Shown here piece after piece: positions 17,901 to 26,051 of a DNA stretch of 64,000 bases. The stretch covers positions 744,001 to 808,000 of the forward strand of contig CAVXRS010000005.1 of assembly GCA_963764215.1 (NCBI GenBank), given 5' to 3'. Every line of letters begins with the position of its first letter. The first letter of the stretch is position 1. A model generated the notes under the pieces. It was not told the origin of the DNA. It did not search any database and saw only the letters and a list, made by a program, of their open reading frames with translations. Source of the DNA: JAFDWI01 sp963764215. GTDB taxonomy: Bacteria > Actinomycetota > Acidimicrobiia > Acidimicrobiales > Iamiaceae. The translations under genes and the position numbers were made by a program.

Positions 17901-17956
17901 ACCAAGAAAGCCATCCCGGGTACTGGGAACACCGCGGGATCTGCCAATAGGGACCA

Positions 17957-18112
17957 ATGGTCGTCGCAGATCCCGCGGAGCCACTTCGAGTCCAGGACCT
18001 CGACATTCCGCCGAGCCTCGTGCTCGACATCGCGGTGCGGCGCATCCTGCGCGAGAGCCAGACCACCACGATGCGTCTGGTCGAGCGCATGGAGGCATCC
18101 AAGTACACCTCG
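17957..18112 (+). pseudogene. 5' fragment of the AAA+ ATPase gene
   Basis: Reads MVVADPAEPLRVQDLDIPPS like the intact gene at 20734, then loses 138 bp (46 codons) between two GAGCG words. It rejoins at ERMEASKYT and stops matching at the duplication junction. It carries no Walker motifs. Confidence 0.85.
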
Positions 18113-18591
18113 GCAATGCCGGGATCGTGGCGGGGGCCGGGACGCTCATCATCGGTTTCCGCCACGGCGGGCCGGGGGCCGCCTGGGTTCGGATCCTGCA
18201 GCTGGCCATCGGTCTGCTGCTCCTGTGGTTCATCTCGCGGAACCGTTGGGTCGATCGCAAGCTCACCGGTCTGATCCGCCGCGGGCTCGTGCGTTGGACC
18301 GATCTTCCGACCAGCGACATGGAAGGTCTCGTCGAGATGCAGGGCGGCTATCTGGGTGGGCCGACGGCCGACACCCGCATCGAGGTGGGGAACGTGCTCG
18401 TCGCCTACGGGTTCGAAGAGGAGCTGAGCGAACTCGACCGCCGCCGGGCCGGACCCACCGGCGATGCCGCTCACCAGCTCGCATGTGTGCGGCACGGTGA
18501 ACGGGTGGCGGCCGACCGGAAGCGCTGGGAGGAGACCGAACCCGAGACGTCTCCAGCGCCGGACGTGGAGGAGCAGCCGACGGACACCTGA
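18113..18591 (+). pseudogene. 3' fragment of the TrkA_C membrane protein gene
   Basis: Copy of 15638-16236 without a start and with 120 bp (40 codons) missing between two GGCTAYCTGG words, so that GGYLVSEL...PDGGYLGG becomes GGYLGG. It is joined out of frame to the ATPase fragment. It ends with the same VEEQPTDT as the parent. Confidence 0.85.
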
Positions 18592-18628
18592 CCCCGGTGA
18601 CAGTCCGAACAGGTGTTCGGGGAGATGG

Positions 18629-18634
18629 TAAGGT
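18629..18634 (+). promoter_or_regulatory. -10 box of alkB (leaderless)
   Basis: TAAGGT ends 8 bases before GTG 18643; no Shine-Dalgarno is seen. Confidence 0.4.
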
Positions 18635-18642
18635 CCCGCGAC

Positions 18643-19235
18643 GTGGAACAGCTCTCCCCTGTGGGCCACTGCCACGCCTTCGTTCTCGACCGACCTGCCG
18701 ACTCGGCTTCGTTCCGAGCTCGGACAGGGTGCATGGGTCGACGCTGTGCCGGGATGGTTCGTTGGATCGGGCGCCTTGTTCGACGAGTTGCGCGGCGACG
18801 GCGCCCTGGGTGGCACACCAGCGGGTGATGTGGGGCACAAAGGTCGACGAGCCGCGCCTCTCGGTGCGTCATTGGCCCGACGCGCCCGTGCTCGTTGCAC
18901 AGCTCGGTGCCGCACTCGGAGTTGCCTATGGCTGCGACCTGTCGGCCGTCAGCGCCAACTACTACCGTGACGGCGCCGATTCGGTCGCGTTCCACGGTGA
19001 CACCGCCGGTCGCTACCGGGCCGAGACGGTCGTGGCGATCGTCTCCCTCGGCGCCCCGCGGCGCTTCCTGGTTCGCCCGAAGGGCGGCGGAAGATCACGG
19101 TGTTTCGCCCTGGCAGATGGGGACCTGTTGGTGATGGGCGGGACCTGCCAGCACACGTTCGACCACGCGGTCCCCAAGATGTCCCGAGCCGGTCCACGGG
19201 TCAGCCTGATGTTCCGCGAGCCGGGTGTCTCCTGA
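18643..19235 (+). CDS. AlkB-like 2-oxoglutarate/Fe(II) dioxygenase, two frame breaks
   Basis: About 196 aa after two +1 corrections (about 18714 and 18804). AlkB-family enzymes remove alkyl groups from DNA or RNA bases by oxidation. The iron-site HxD is in DSVAFHGDTAGR after NYYRDG. The second His is in LLVMGGTCQHTFDHAVPK, and the 2-oxoglutarate Arg follows in GPRVSLMFR; RFLVRPKGGG is also typical. N-terminal pieces AWVDAVPGWFVGSGALFDELRG and PWVAHQRVMW lie in different frames. If the breaks are real, this copy too is a pseudogene, and the locus then has no working alkB. Confidence 0.75.
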
Positions 19236-19349
19236 TGGACCGTCGCGGCGAGCCGACGCGTGGTGTGCCGCAGTGCATCGGCCGGGGTCGGACGGGTCGA
19301 TCATGCTGGGCTCCCGGCGAGCCGGATCTGCTTGCATGGCATCTTGCAG

Positions 19350-19424
19350 GCCCTCGTAGCTCAGCCAGGATAGAGCAGCCGACTTCTAATCGGCCGGTCG
19401 CAGGTTCGAATCCTGCCGAGGGCG
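19350..19424 (+). tRNA. tRNA-Arg (anticodon TCT), right copy
   Basis: Full cloverleaf with canonical G18G19 in the D loop (CCAGGATAGAGC), anticodon loop CTTCTAA, T arm GCAGG-TTCGAAT-CCTGC, discriminator G. One base differs from the left copy. Confidence 0.95.
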
Positions 19425-19636
19425 CGCATCACCTCTGGTGCTCGTGGTGGTCGAGGGCCACGACCACCGCGCCGGGCCCCTGGATCGTGCTGGACGTGCT
19501 GGACTATCGGCGGGCGATGGCCTAGATTGCAGGTCGGCGGGCGCAAGAGACGCTGACCGCTGCGAGATCGGTCGCTGGCTCGTTCCATCGCCGCGACCCG
19601 TTCGACCAACTACTCGAGAAAGAGGGAGTACCGGCT

Positions 19637-20677
19637 ATGACGGTGCCGCATCGTGTTCGTCGCATCACCTTGGTAGGAGCTTCGACCCTGGGCCTGTTGG
19701 CCGGTTCGACGCTGATCGGTTTTTCGGGAGCGGGAGCAGCGCTTCCCGCGGCGACCGATTTCTCCTACACCGGATCGGCGCAGACCTATGTCGTGCCGGC
19801 CGACGTGTGCGCGGTGCAGATCGTCGCCGCGGGTGCCCAGGGAGGAACCTGGACCCAAGCCCGACTCGGTGACGCCTTTTGCCTCGGCCCCTCCTGTGCC
19901 GATCCCCGGTGGTGACGGAGGCGTCGCCACCTCGACGGTGACCGTGACCCCCGGTGAGAGCCTCAGGTGAACGTCGGCGGCCAGGGCAACGACGGCGGCA
20001 GTCCCGGCAACGGTTTGGGCGGCTGGAACGGCGGGGGCAACGGCGGCACCGGCTATGGCGGCGGCGGTGGCGGCGCTTCGGATGTGCGCCAGGGAGGCAC
20101 CGGTCTCGCCGAGCGGGTGGTGATCGGCGGCGGCGGTGGCGGCGTCGGTGTCAGCGCCGCCACGAGTGAAGCCCCGGACTACGGTGTGCCCGGGGTCGGC
20201 GGCAATCCGGCCACGCAGGGTGGCGACGAGCCGCCGGTTGTCTACAATCCGAACTACACGCCGGCGACCGGTGGCGGTGCCGGCACGGCATCCGCCGGTG
20301 GAGCTGCCGGACAGGGCTACATCGATGGTGAGACAAGCGGAGACCCGGGTGTCGCCGGTCAGCTCGGCATCGGTGGCGCCGGCGCACCAGCTCTTGAAGT
20401 CAGTGGTGCTGGTGGTGGCGGCGGCGGTCTCTACGGCGGCGGTGGTGGAGGCGAAGGAGAGCTGACTGCAGATGCCTCCGGCGGTGGGGGTTCTAGCCTG
20501 GGCGACGCCACGCAGCCGGGCGTGAACGAAGGGAACGGATCGGTGACCATCACGCCGACCGCCGACTGCCAACAGCCGACCACGACCACGACCACGACTA
20601 CTGCCCCGGTGACCGTCGCGAACGATGTGGCGACCGCGGCCAAGCCGGTTGCCGCCAACCCCAGCTACACCGGCTGA
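19637..20677 (+). CDS. secreted glycine-rich protein, two compensating frame breaks
   Basis: About 346 aa if one extra base (about 19851-19870) and one missing base (about 19963) are corrected. It has an N-terminal signal peptide (RRITLVGASTLGLLAGSTLIGFSGAGAALPA, first ~35 residues, cleavage likely after GAGA or ALPA). An FSYTGSAQTYVVPADVCAVQIVAAGAQGG module follows, then VTPGESLQVNVGGQG and a long Gly-rich stretch with GGGGG runs and GTGYGGGGGG. A Thr8 run and PSYTG end it. The left copy retains the base missing at 19963 and reads SLQVNVGG, which supports the correction. Exported, probably a surface or matrix protein; function unknown. Confidence 0.7.
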
Positions 20678-20706
20678 ACCAAAAAAGCCATCCCGGGTAC
20701 TGGGAA

Positions 20707-20757
20707 CTCCGCGGGATCTGCCGATAGGGACCAATGGTCGTCGCAGATCCCGCGGAG
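20707..20757. promoter_or_regulatory. 15-bp perfect inverted repeat around the ATPase start codon
   Basis: Arms CTCCGCGGGATCTGC (20707-20721) and its complement (20743-20757) enclose 21 bases that include ATG 20734. The loop itself contains the small palindrome GACCAATGGTC. In RNA this would hide the start codon at the tip of a strong hairpin; in DNA it could be an operator. The left duplicate keeps at least 12 bp of each arm. Confidence 0.6.
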
Positions 20758-21949
20758 CCACTTCGAGTCCAGGACCTCGACATTCCGCCGAGCCTCGTGC
20801 TCGACATCGCGGTGCGGCGCATCCTGCGCGAAGGCCAGACCACCACGATGCGTCTGGCCGAGCGGCTCCACATGTCGCCGGTGCTCGCCGATCAGGTGAT
20901 CGAGAAGCTGCGCCACGACCGGATGATCGAGATCCAGGGTGCCGAGGGGCGCAGCTACCTGCTCCAGCTTTCCGAGCAGGGTCGGACGTTCGCGTCTGAG
21001 CGCATGGAGGCGTCCAAGTACACCGGCGCAATGCCGGTGAGCCTCGCCGAATACACCTCGATGGTCGAACAGCAGTACCAGCGCCCCACGAACACCCGGG
21101 AGAACATCAGACGCAGCTTCGAGGATCTGGTGATCTCCGAGGACCTGCTCGCCCAACTCGGACCGGCGATTCACACGCCGGGGGCGATCTTCCTGTACGG
21201 CCCCCCGGGCACCGGCAAGACCTCGATCGCCGAGCGGATGATCAACACCGAGCACGACACCGTGCTCGTGCCCCACGCGGTCGAGGTCGACAGCCAGATC
21301 ATCACCGTGTACGACCCGATGGTGCACGTGGCCGTCGACCCCCAACCCGAGCGGCTCGACGGGCGCTGGGTGCGCTGTGCGCGGCCGAGTGTGATCGCGG
21401 GCGGTGAGCTCCAGGCCCACCAACTCGAGCTGAACTACCAGTCCGAAGCCGGGGTGTACCTGGCCCCGCTGCAGATGATCGCGAACAACGGGGTGTTGAC
21501 GATCGACGACTTCGGCCGCCAGTCGCTCACCCCCGAGCAGTTGCTGAACCGCTGGATCGTACCCCTCGACCGCGACGTCGACTTCCTGAGCCTCGAGTAC
21601 GGGGCGAAGTTCGAAGTGCCGTTCCTGACCAAGATCGTCTTCGCCACCAACCTCGACCCCTCGAAGTTGGCCGACGAGGCGTTCTACCGTCGCATCGGTT
21701 CGAAGATCCTCGTCCCCCCGATCGAGGACGAAGCATTCGACGAGGTGTTGCGACGGGTCGCGGCCGATCGCCGCATCACGGTCCAGCCCGAGGCACCGGC
21801 GATCCTGCGCAAGGGCAGCCGTGAACTCGGCGACGGCGATCTGCGGCCGTATCTGCCCGGCGCGATCGCGACCCTGATCACCTCGATCGCCGACTACGAA
21901 CAGCGTCCACCGGTGATGGACCGGACGATCGCTGGAGCGGTCCCTGGAG
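20734..21949 (+). CDS. AAA+ ATPase with N-terminal winged helix, frame break at the 3' end
   Basis: About 400 aa up to the break. Residues 1-90 look like a winged helix (LVLDIAVRRILREGQTTTMRLAERL). An AAA+ core follows with Walker A YGPPGTGKTSIAERM near 165, Walker B-like GVLTIDDFGRQ near 255, sensor IVFATNLDPSKL, and the arginine region FYRRIGSKI. At about 21933-21935 one extra base interrupts RTIAERSLEMFFSTEHDMRG; without it the frame runs straight into the next entry and stops at 22828. ATG 20734 lies inside an inverted repeat. Role unknown; it follows the secreted Gly-rich gene. Confidence 0.8.
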
Positions 21950-22828
21950 ATGTTCTTCTCCACCGAACACGACATGCGCGGAGACGGCGAGGTCGGCGTG
22001 ACCGGCCCATTCCGCGCGAGTCAGGAATCGGGGGCTCCGAGCGACGCCGAGTCCGCCGCGCCCGCGATGTCCGATGTCGAAATGCTCGACGCGACCGAAG
22101 CGGTACTCGCCTCTCTCCAGGACCTTCTCTGGATCGAGTCCCCCGAACAGGCACGGAGCGTGAGTGCCGGACTGCTCAATCGGCTGGGTCTCGCCCCCGC
22201 GGCAGAAACCGCCGAGTCGGTCATCGATGTCGATCTCTCCTTCGGCCACGGTCCACGCCTGGTCGCCGAGCGGCCTCGGAACGACGAGCTGGCACAGGTG
22301 ATGCGGATGCAGCTCGATCGCTATGCGACGGCCACGCGCCGCATGCTCGAGTTGGCGGCGCAGCGAGACCTGTTGGTGAACGAGCTCGGCATCGACCCGG
22401 CGACGGGCCTGGTCAACCGTGACGAGATCACCCGGCTGGTCGGACGACTCGGACCGGACGACGTGGTCGTGGTGATGGAACCGGACGGCGGTGCCGGGTC
22501 GTCGCTCGGTGAGTCCTGGCTGACCGAGTTCGGAACCTTGCTCCGCCAGGAGGTCCGGGCCCGCGACCACCGTGGATATCTCGGCGACGGCCGTTTCGGA
22601 ATCGTGATCCTGGGAGGAGGCGACCAGGAGCCCAAAGCGGTGCTCGATCGCCTTGCGTCGGCCTGGGACGCCTTCCGGCCCGACGGTGCCCCGGACTTCG
22701 CCGCGGGATTCGCCCGTGCCGGCGAACAGCCGACGATGGCACTGGTCGCCGCCGGACACGCGCTGCTGCGGGCATTGGAGGAGGGCGGTGGCGCCTGGGT
22801 CGAGGCGGGCGAGGCCGACTTCGCCTGA
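21950..22828 (+). CDS. degenerate GGDEF-like domain, probable C-terminal part of the ATPase
   Basis: 292 aa, opening MFFSTEHDMRG, which is the natural end of the ATPase core. After a linker and a helical region (about 45-140), residues about 145-285 resemble a GGDEF domain. DPATGLVNRDEITRLV matches the DxLTGLxNR start. LLRQEVRARDHRGYLGDGRFGIVILGG stands where RxGGDEFxxLL should be, with GGDEF replaced by LGDGRF. Diguanylate cyclase activity is therefore unlikely; a sensory or scaffold role is possible. It is either a single ATPase-GGDEF fusion (after one-base correction) or a separate gene starting at ATG 22067. Confidence 0.6.
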   Translation: MFFSTEHDMRGDGEVGVTGPFRASQESGAPSDAESAAPAMSDVEMLDATEAVLASLQDLLWIESPEQARSVSAGLLNRLGLAPAAETAESVIDVDLSFGHGPRLVAERPRNDELAQVMRMQLDRYATATRRMLELAAQRDLLVNELGIDPATGLVNRDEITRLVGRLGPDDVVVVMEPDGGAGSSLGESWLTEFGTLLRQEVRARDHRGYLGDGRFGIVILGGGDQEPKAVLDRLASAWDAFRPDGAPDFAAGFARAGEQPTMALVAAGHALLRALEEGGGAWVEAGEADFA

Positions 22829-22845
22829 CACGTCCCCGAGGCAGG

Positions 22846-24426
22846 TCAATCGGCGTTCAGGTGATGGAACATCGCCTTGTCGGCCCGGTACCGCTTGGGG
22901 AACTCCGCATACAGCGGGTCGTACACGGCGCGACTTGCCGGATTCGGCGTGAAGGTCGTCTCGACGGGAACCAGACCCGCGATGTCGGCCAACTCGACGC
23001 GGCCCATGGCCAGCGCCGCCGAGAGGGCGGCGCCGCGGAGGTTCGCGAACACCGGTTCGGCCGGACGCTCGATGGTGCGGTTCATCACGTCTGCGTGGAT
23101 CTGACACCACAGGTCCGACTGTGCGCCGCCACCGATGATGCGGATCGGATCCAAGCGCGAGGCGGTGAACTTCTCGACGGCGTCGCCCAACCACCTGGAG
23201 TTGAAGGCCACGCCTTCGAGCACGGCCCGCGCCATCTCGGCACGTCCCGAGCTGAGCGAGAGGTTGTGGAATCCCCCCCGGGCAAGAGGATCCTCCACCG
23301 GTGACCTCTCGCCGTTCAGCCAGGGGGTGAACAGCACGTTGCCGCTTCCCGGTGCCGCTGTCGCCGCAAGGGCCGTGACCGCCTCGGGCGGCGGTGCCGC
23401 GTCGCCGTCTGCCAGCACCCGGGTTCGGAACCAGTCGAGCGCGAGGCCGCCGACCTCATGGTTGTCGATGACGAGGTAGCCGTCGGGGGTGATGCCCGGA
23501 ACGGTCGCCACCTGATGGAACACGTCGGTCTTCTTGGACCGCACCGGCGCGGAGATCCACGATGAGGTGCTGATCGCAAGATGCGCCTGGTGTTCGCCGA
23601 CCGCGCCGGACCCGATCGCGGCGGTGTGCAGGTCGGGAAGTGCGGCAACGACCTTGACGTGCTGGGGGAGCCCCAGGCGATCCGCCACCTGGGGGAGCAC
23701 TTCGCCGATGACACTGCCCGAGCGCACCAACGGAGGAAGTTGCCGGGCGACGACGCCGGATCGCCTGACGAGGTCGATGTCGTAGTCGGTCTGGCCGGGT
23801 TTGCGGGTGTCGACCAACCAGGCGGCGGCCATCGACGCGGGGCTCGCCACGGCCACCCCGGTGAAGCGCATGGTGAGTTGATCGATCGGCTCCATCAACC
23901 AACGGGCCGCGCCGGACACTTCGGGTTGCTCGGCCTGGAGGAACAGCCGGTGTCCGATCGGATCCGCGCCGCTGAGGGCCGGCGCACCTCCCGACCGACG
24001 TACCCAGGTGGTGACGGTCCGGGTGTCGTAGCCGGCCGCGTGGCCCCCGAAGCGACGACGGGCGAGCTCACCGCCACGGGTGTCCATCCACAGCAGGCAG
24101 TCGCCGACCGGATCACCGGCGCCGTCCACGGGCACCGTGGACGCGTACTGCCCGGTGATCGACACTGCCACGATCGAGGATCGTCGGACCATGCCCGAGG
24201 CGAGTCCGTCCGCGATCGATCCGGTGATCGCCTCCCACCAGTCGTCGGCCCGCTGCACTGCGCCGTTCACCCCAGGGCGGTGGGTCGTCACGGTCGTCGT
24301 GTCGTGCCACACCAGCTCGCCGGACACGGTGACGAATCCCACCTTGGGGCCGCCGGTTCCGAGGTCGATGGCGAGCACACAGTCTTCCCTCGAGCCGTCG
24401 CCTTCCCCGCTGGACGTATCGGTCAT
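22846..24426 (-). CDS. FGGY-family carbohydrate kinase (xylulokinase-like)
   Basis: 526 aa, intact. Two-domain sugar kinase of the FGGY/actin fold. LAIDLGTGGPKVGFV is the N-terminal phosphate-1 motif, SITGQYASTVPVD and LLWMDTRGG are typical, and the C-terminal NVLFTPWLNGERSP and RIIGGGAQSDLWCQIHADVMNR are FGGY signatures. The substrate (xylulose or another ketose) cannot be fixed from sequence. Single gene downstream of tRNA-Gly on the same strand; no sugar transporter or isomerase adjoins it. Confidence 0.88.
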   Translation of the reverse strand: MTDTSSGEGDGSREDCVLAIDLGTGGPKVGFVTVSGELVWHDTTTVTTHRPGVNGAVQRADDWWEAITGSIADGLASGMVRRSSIVAVSITGQYASTVPVDGAGDPVGDCLLWMDTRGGELARRRFGGHAAGYDTRTVTTWVRRSGGAPALSGADPIGHRLFLQAEQPEVSGAARWLMEPIDQLTMRFTGVAVASPASMAAAWLVDTRKPGQTDYDIDLVRRSGVVARQLPPLVRSGSVIGEVLPQVADRLGLPQHVKVVAALPDLHTAAIGSGAVGEHQAHLAISTSSWISAPVRSKKTDVFHQVATVPGITPDGYLVIDNHEVGGLALDWFRTRVLADGDAAPPPEAVTALAATAAPGSGNVLFTPWLNGERSPVEDPLARGGFHNLSLSSGRAEMARAVLEGVAFNSRWLGDAVEKFTASRLDPIRIIGGGAQSDLWCQIHADVMNRTIERPAEPVFANLRGAALSAALAMGRVELADIAGLVPVETTFTPNPASRAVYDPLYAEFPKRYRADKAMFHHLNAD

Positions 24427-24452
24427 CGGCGCTCCAACCCGGGTCGTCGTGG

Positions 24453-24523
24453 AGCGGGTGAGGGGAGTCGAACCCCCGTCGTCTGGATGGAAGCCAGATG
24501 CTCTACCGTTGAGCTACACCCGC
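24453..24523 (-). tRNA. tRNA-Gly (anticodon TCC)
   Basis: 71-nt cloverleaf: acceptor GCGGGTG/CACCCGC, anticodon arm TCTGG-CTTCCAT-CCAGA, T loop TTCGACT, no encoded CCA. Confidence 0.95.
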
Positions 24524-24578
24524 ACATTTCACCCCGAGACGGTAGCGCACCGGGTGCACGGTAGCGTGGGTGGTCACC

Positions 24579-26051
24579 ATGAACTCTCTGCGCTCGGCAC
24601 TCGCCTTCATGGATGCGCACGTCAACCGCGAAGCGACCGCCGGACGCATCCACGGACTGTCGCTCGATGCGATGCGGGCGCTGTGCAATGTTCTCGCCGA
24701 TCCCCAACACGCCTTCCCCAGCGTGCACGTCACCGGGACCAACGGCAAGGGTTCGGTCACCAGGATGATCGGGGCCCTGCTCGCCGCGACCGGTCTCGGG
24801 GTGGGCACCTACACCAGCCCCCATCTCGAATCGGTCACCGAACGACTGTGTTTCGACGGGCAACCGATCCCTCCCGACGACTTCGCCGAGCTGATCGGCG
24901 GGTTGGCGGCATTCGAGCCGTTGTTGGACGACCGCCTTTCGTACTTCGAGTTGCTCACGGCCGCAGCGTTCTCCTGGTTCGCCGACCTGCCGGTGGACGT
25001 CGCCGTGCTCGAGGTCGGACTGCTCGGGCGGTACGACGCGACGAACGTCGCCGATGCGGCGGTCGCCGTGTGCACGAACGTGGGCAAGGATCACACCGAC
25101 GGCGTCGGCGATTGGCGACGCCGGGTCGCCGAGGAGAAGTGCGGCATCGTCAAGGAAGGGTCGACGTTCGTTCTGGGCGAGACCGACCCGGATCTCGCGG
25201 ACGTCTTCGCCGCCGCACCCGCCGCCGAAGTGTGGCTCCGGGGACGGGATTTCGACGTGGTCGACGAGCGGATCGCGGTGGGGGGCAGACTGGTCGGCCT
25301 CACGACCCCCGCCCACCGGATCGACGACGTGTTCATCCCACTGCACGGAGCCCATCAGGCGGCGAACGCGGCGATCGCCCTCGCCGCGACCGAGGCACTC
25401 GTGCACGAACCCCTCGAGGACGACCTGGTGCGTGAGGCGTTCGCGTCGGTGCGGGTACCGGGACGTTTCGAGGTGTTGCGCCGCGAGCCGACGGTGATCA
25501 TCGACGGTGCCCACAATCCCGACGGAGCGCGTGCCGCGGCCACCACTCTCGCAGACGAGTTCACGCTCACCGGGTCGGTGGTCCTGGTCGTGGGTCTGTT
25601 GGAAGGACGCGATCCCACCGAGATGCTCGTCGCTCTCGACGCCCCTGCCGCCGGGTACCTGGTCGCCTGCACTCCTCCTTCTCCTCGGGCCATTCCCGCG
25701 GCGCAGGTCGCGGCAGCCGCAGACGGGCTCGGCATCGTGGCCGAAGCCGTACCCCGGACCGCCGATGCGCTCCGTCGGGCGCTCGCCCTGGCCACCAACG
25801 ACGATGTCGTGTTGGTGGCCGGTTCGCTCTACGTCGTGGGTGCGGCCCGGAGCGCACTGTTATACCCGGAACTGGAAGCGCAACCGGACGAGGTAGACCA
25901 GGCCGACTGGATTCGGGCCTGGGACGAGGCCCGGCGGGCCCCGACCCCGGTCGCCGTCGGTTCCGCTTCGGCCGGTGCGGACACAACCGTGGGAGGATCG
26001 GCGCCGTCGCCGCACCCGGAGGACCCCGATTGGGAAGGATCGTCACCGTGA
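24579..26051 (+). CDS. folC: folylpolyglutamate synthase / dihydrofolate synthase
   Basis: 490 aa. Mur-ligase-like enzyme that adds Glu to dihydropteroate and extends the folate glutamate tail. The P-loop VTGTNGKGSVTRMIGAL sits near residue 48. YTSPHLESVTERL, GLLGRYDATNV, TNVGKDHTDGVG and the C-terminal VIIDGAHNPDGARA follow. ATG 24579 is chosen; TAGCGT at 24562-24567 suggests a leader of about 4 nt. The stop overlaps the map start by GTGA. An extra C-terminal ~50 residues rich in Asp, Pro and Ala lies beyond the usual end. Confidence 0.94.
   Translation: MNSLRSALAFMDAHVNREATAGRIHGLSLDAMRALCNVLADPQHAFPSVHVTGTNGKGSVTRMIGALLAATGLGVGTYTSPHLESVTERLCFDGQPIPPDDFAELIGGLAAFEPLLDDRLSYFELLTAAAFSWFADLPVDVAVLEVGLLGRYDATNVADAAVAVCTNVGKDHTDGVGDWRRRVAEEKCGIVKEGSTFVLGETDPDLADVFAAAPAAEVWLRGRDFDVVDERIAVGGRLVGLTTPAHRIDDVFIPLHGAHQAANAAIALAATEALVHEPLEDDLVREAFASVRVPGRFEVLRREPTVIIDGAHNPDGARAAATTLADEFTLTGSVVLVVGLLEGRDPTEMLVALDAPAAGYLVACTPPSPRAIPAAQVAAAADGLGIVAEAVPRTADALRRALALATNDDVVLVAGSLYVVGAARSALLYPELEAQPDEVDQADWIRAWDEARRAPTPVAVGSASAGADTTVGGSAPSPHPEDPDWEGSSP

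Larger units (their letters stand above)
15638..18112. repeat. left copy of a tandem segmental duplication
   Basis: Contains the 3' part of the TrkA_C gene, an alkB remnant, tRNA-Arg, a broken glycine-rich gene and a truncated ATPase gene. The right copy (18113-21027) repeats the same order. The copies differ by scattered substitutions: about 13 in the first 220 aligned bases after the junction, counted by eye. The join at about 18111-18122 carries the word GCAATGCCGG, also present at 15638-15647 and 21028-21037. Confidence 0.85.
18113..21027. repeat. right copy of the tandem segmental duplication
   Basis: 2915 bp against 2475 bp for the left copy. The difference is explained by deletions in the left copy (about 395 bp in alkB, 138 bp in the ATPase) and one in the right copy (120 bp in the TrkA_C gene). 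Intact alkB coding content, the better tRNA-Arg and the whole ATPase gene are associated with this copy. Confidence 0.85.

Noticed and set aside
17848..18591. Fusion protein of ATPase fragment and TrkA_C fragment
   Set aside because: The ATPase start frame and the TrkA_C frame differ at the junction, so the open frame does not join the two proteins.
20678..20710. Rho-independent terminator after the glycine-rich gene
   Set aside because: The A-run precedes the small hairpin on the plus strand and the stem is weak; not convincing in either direction.
21900..22422. Continuation of the ATPase in its original frame to 22422
   Set aside because: Beyond about 21934 this frame is Arg-rich shadow sequence, while the next frame continues with FFSTEHDMRG and a recognisable domain.
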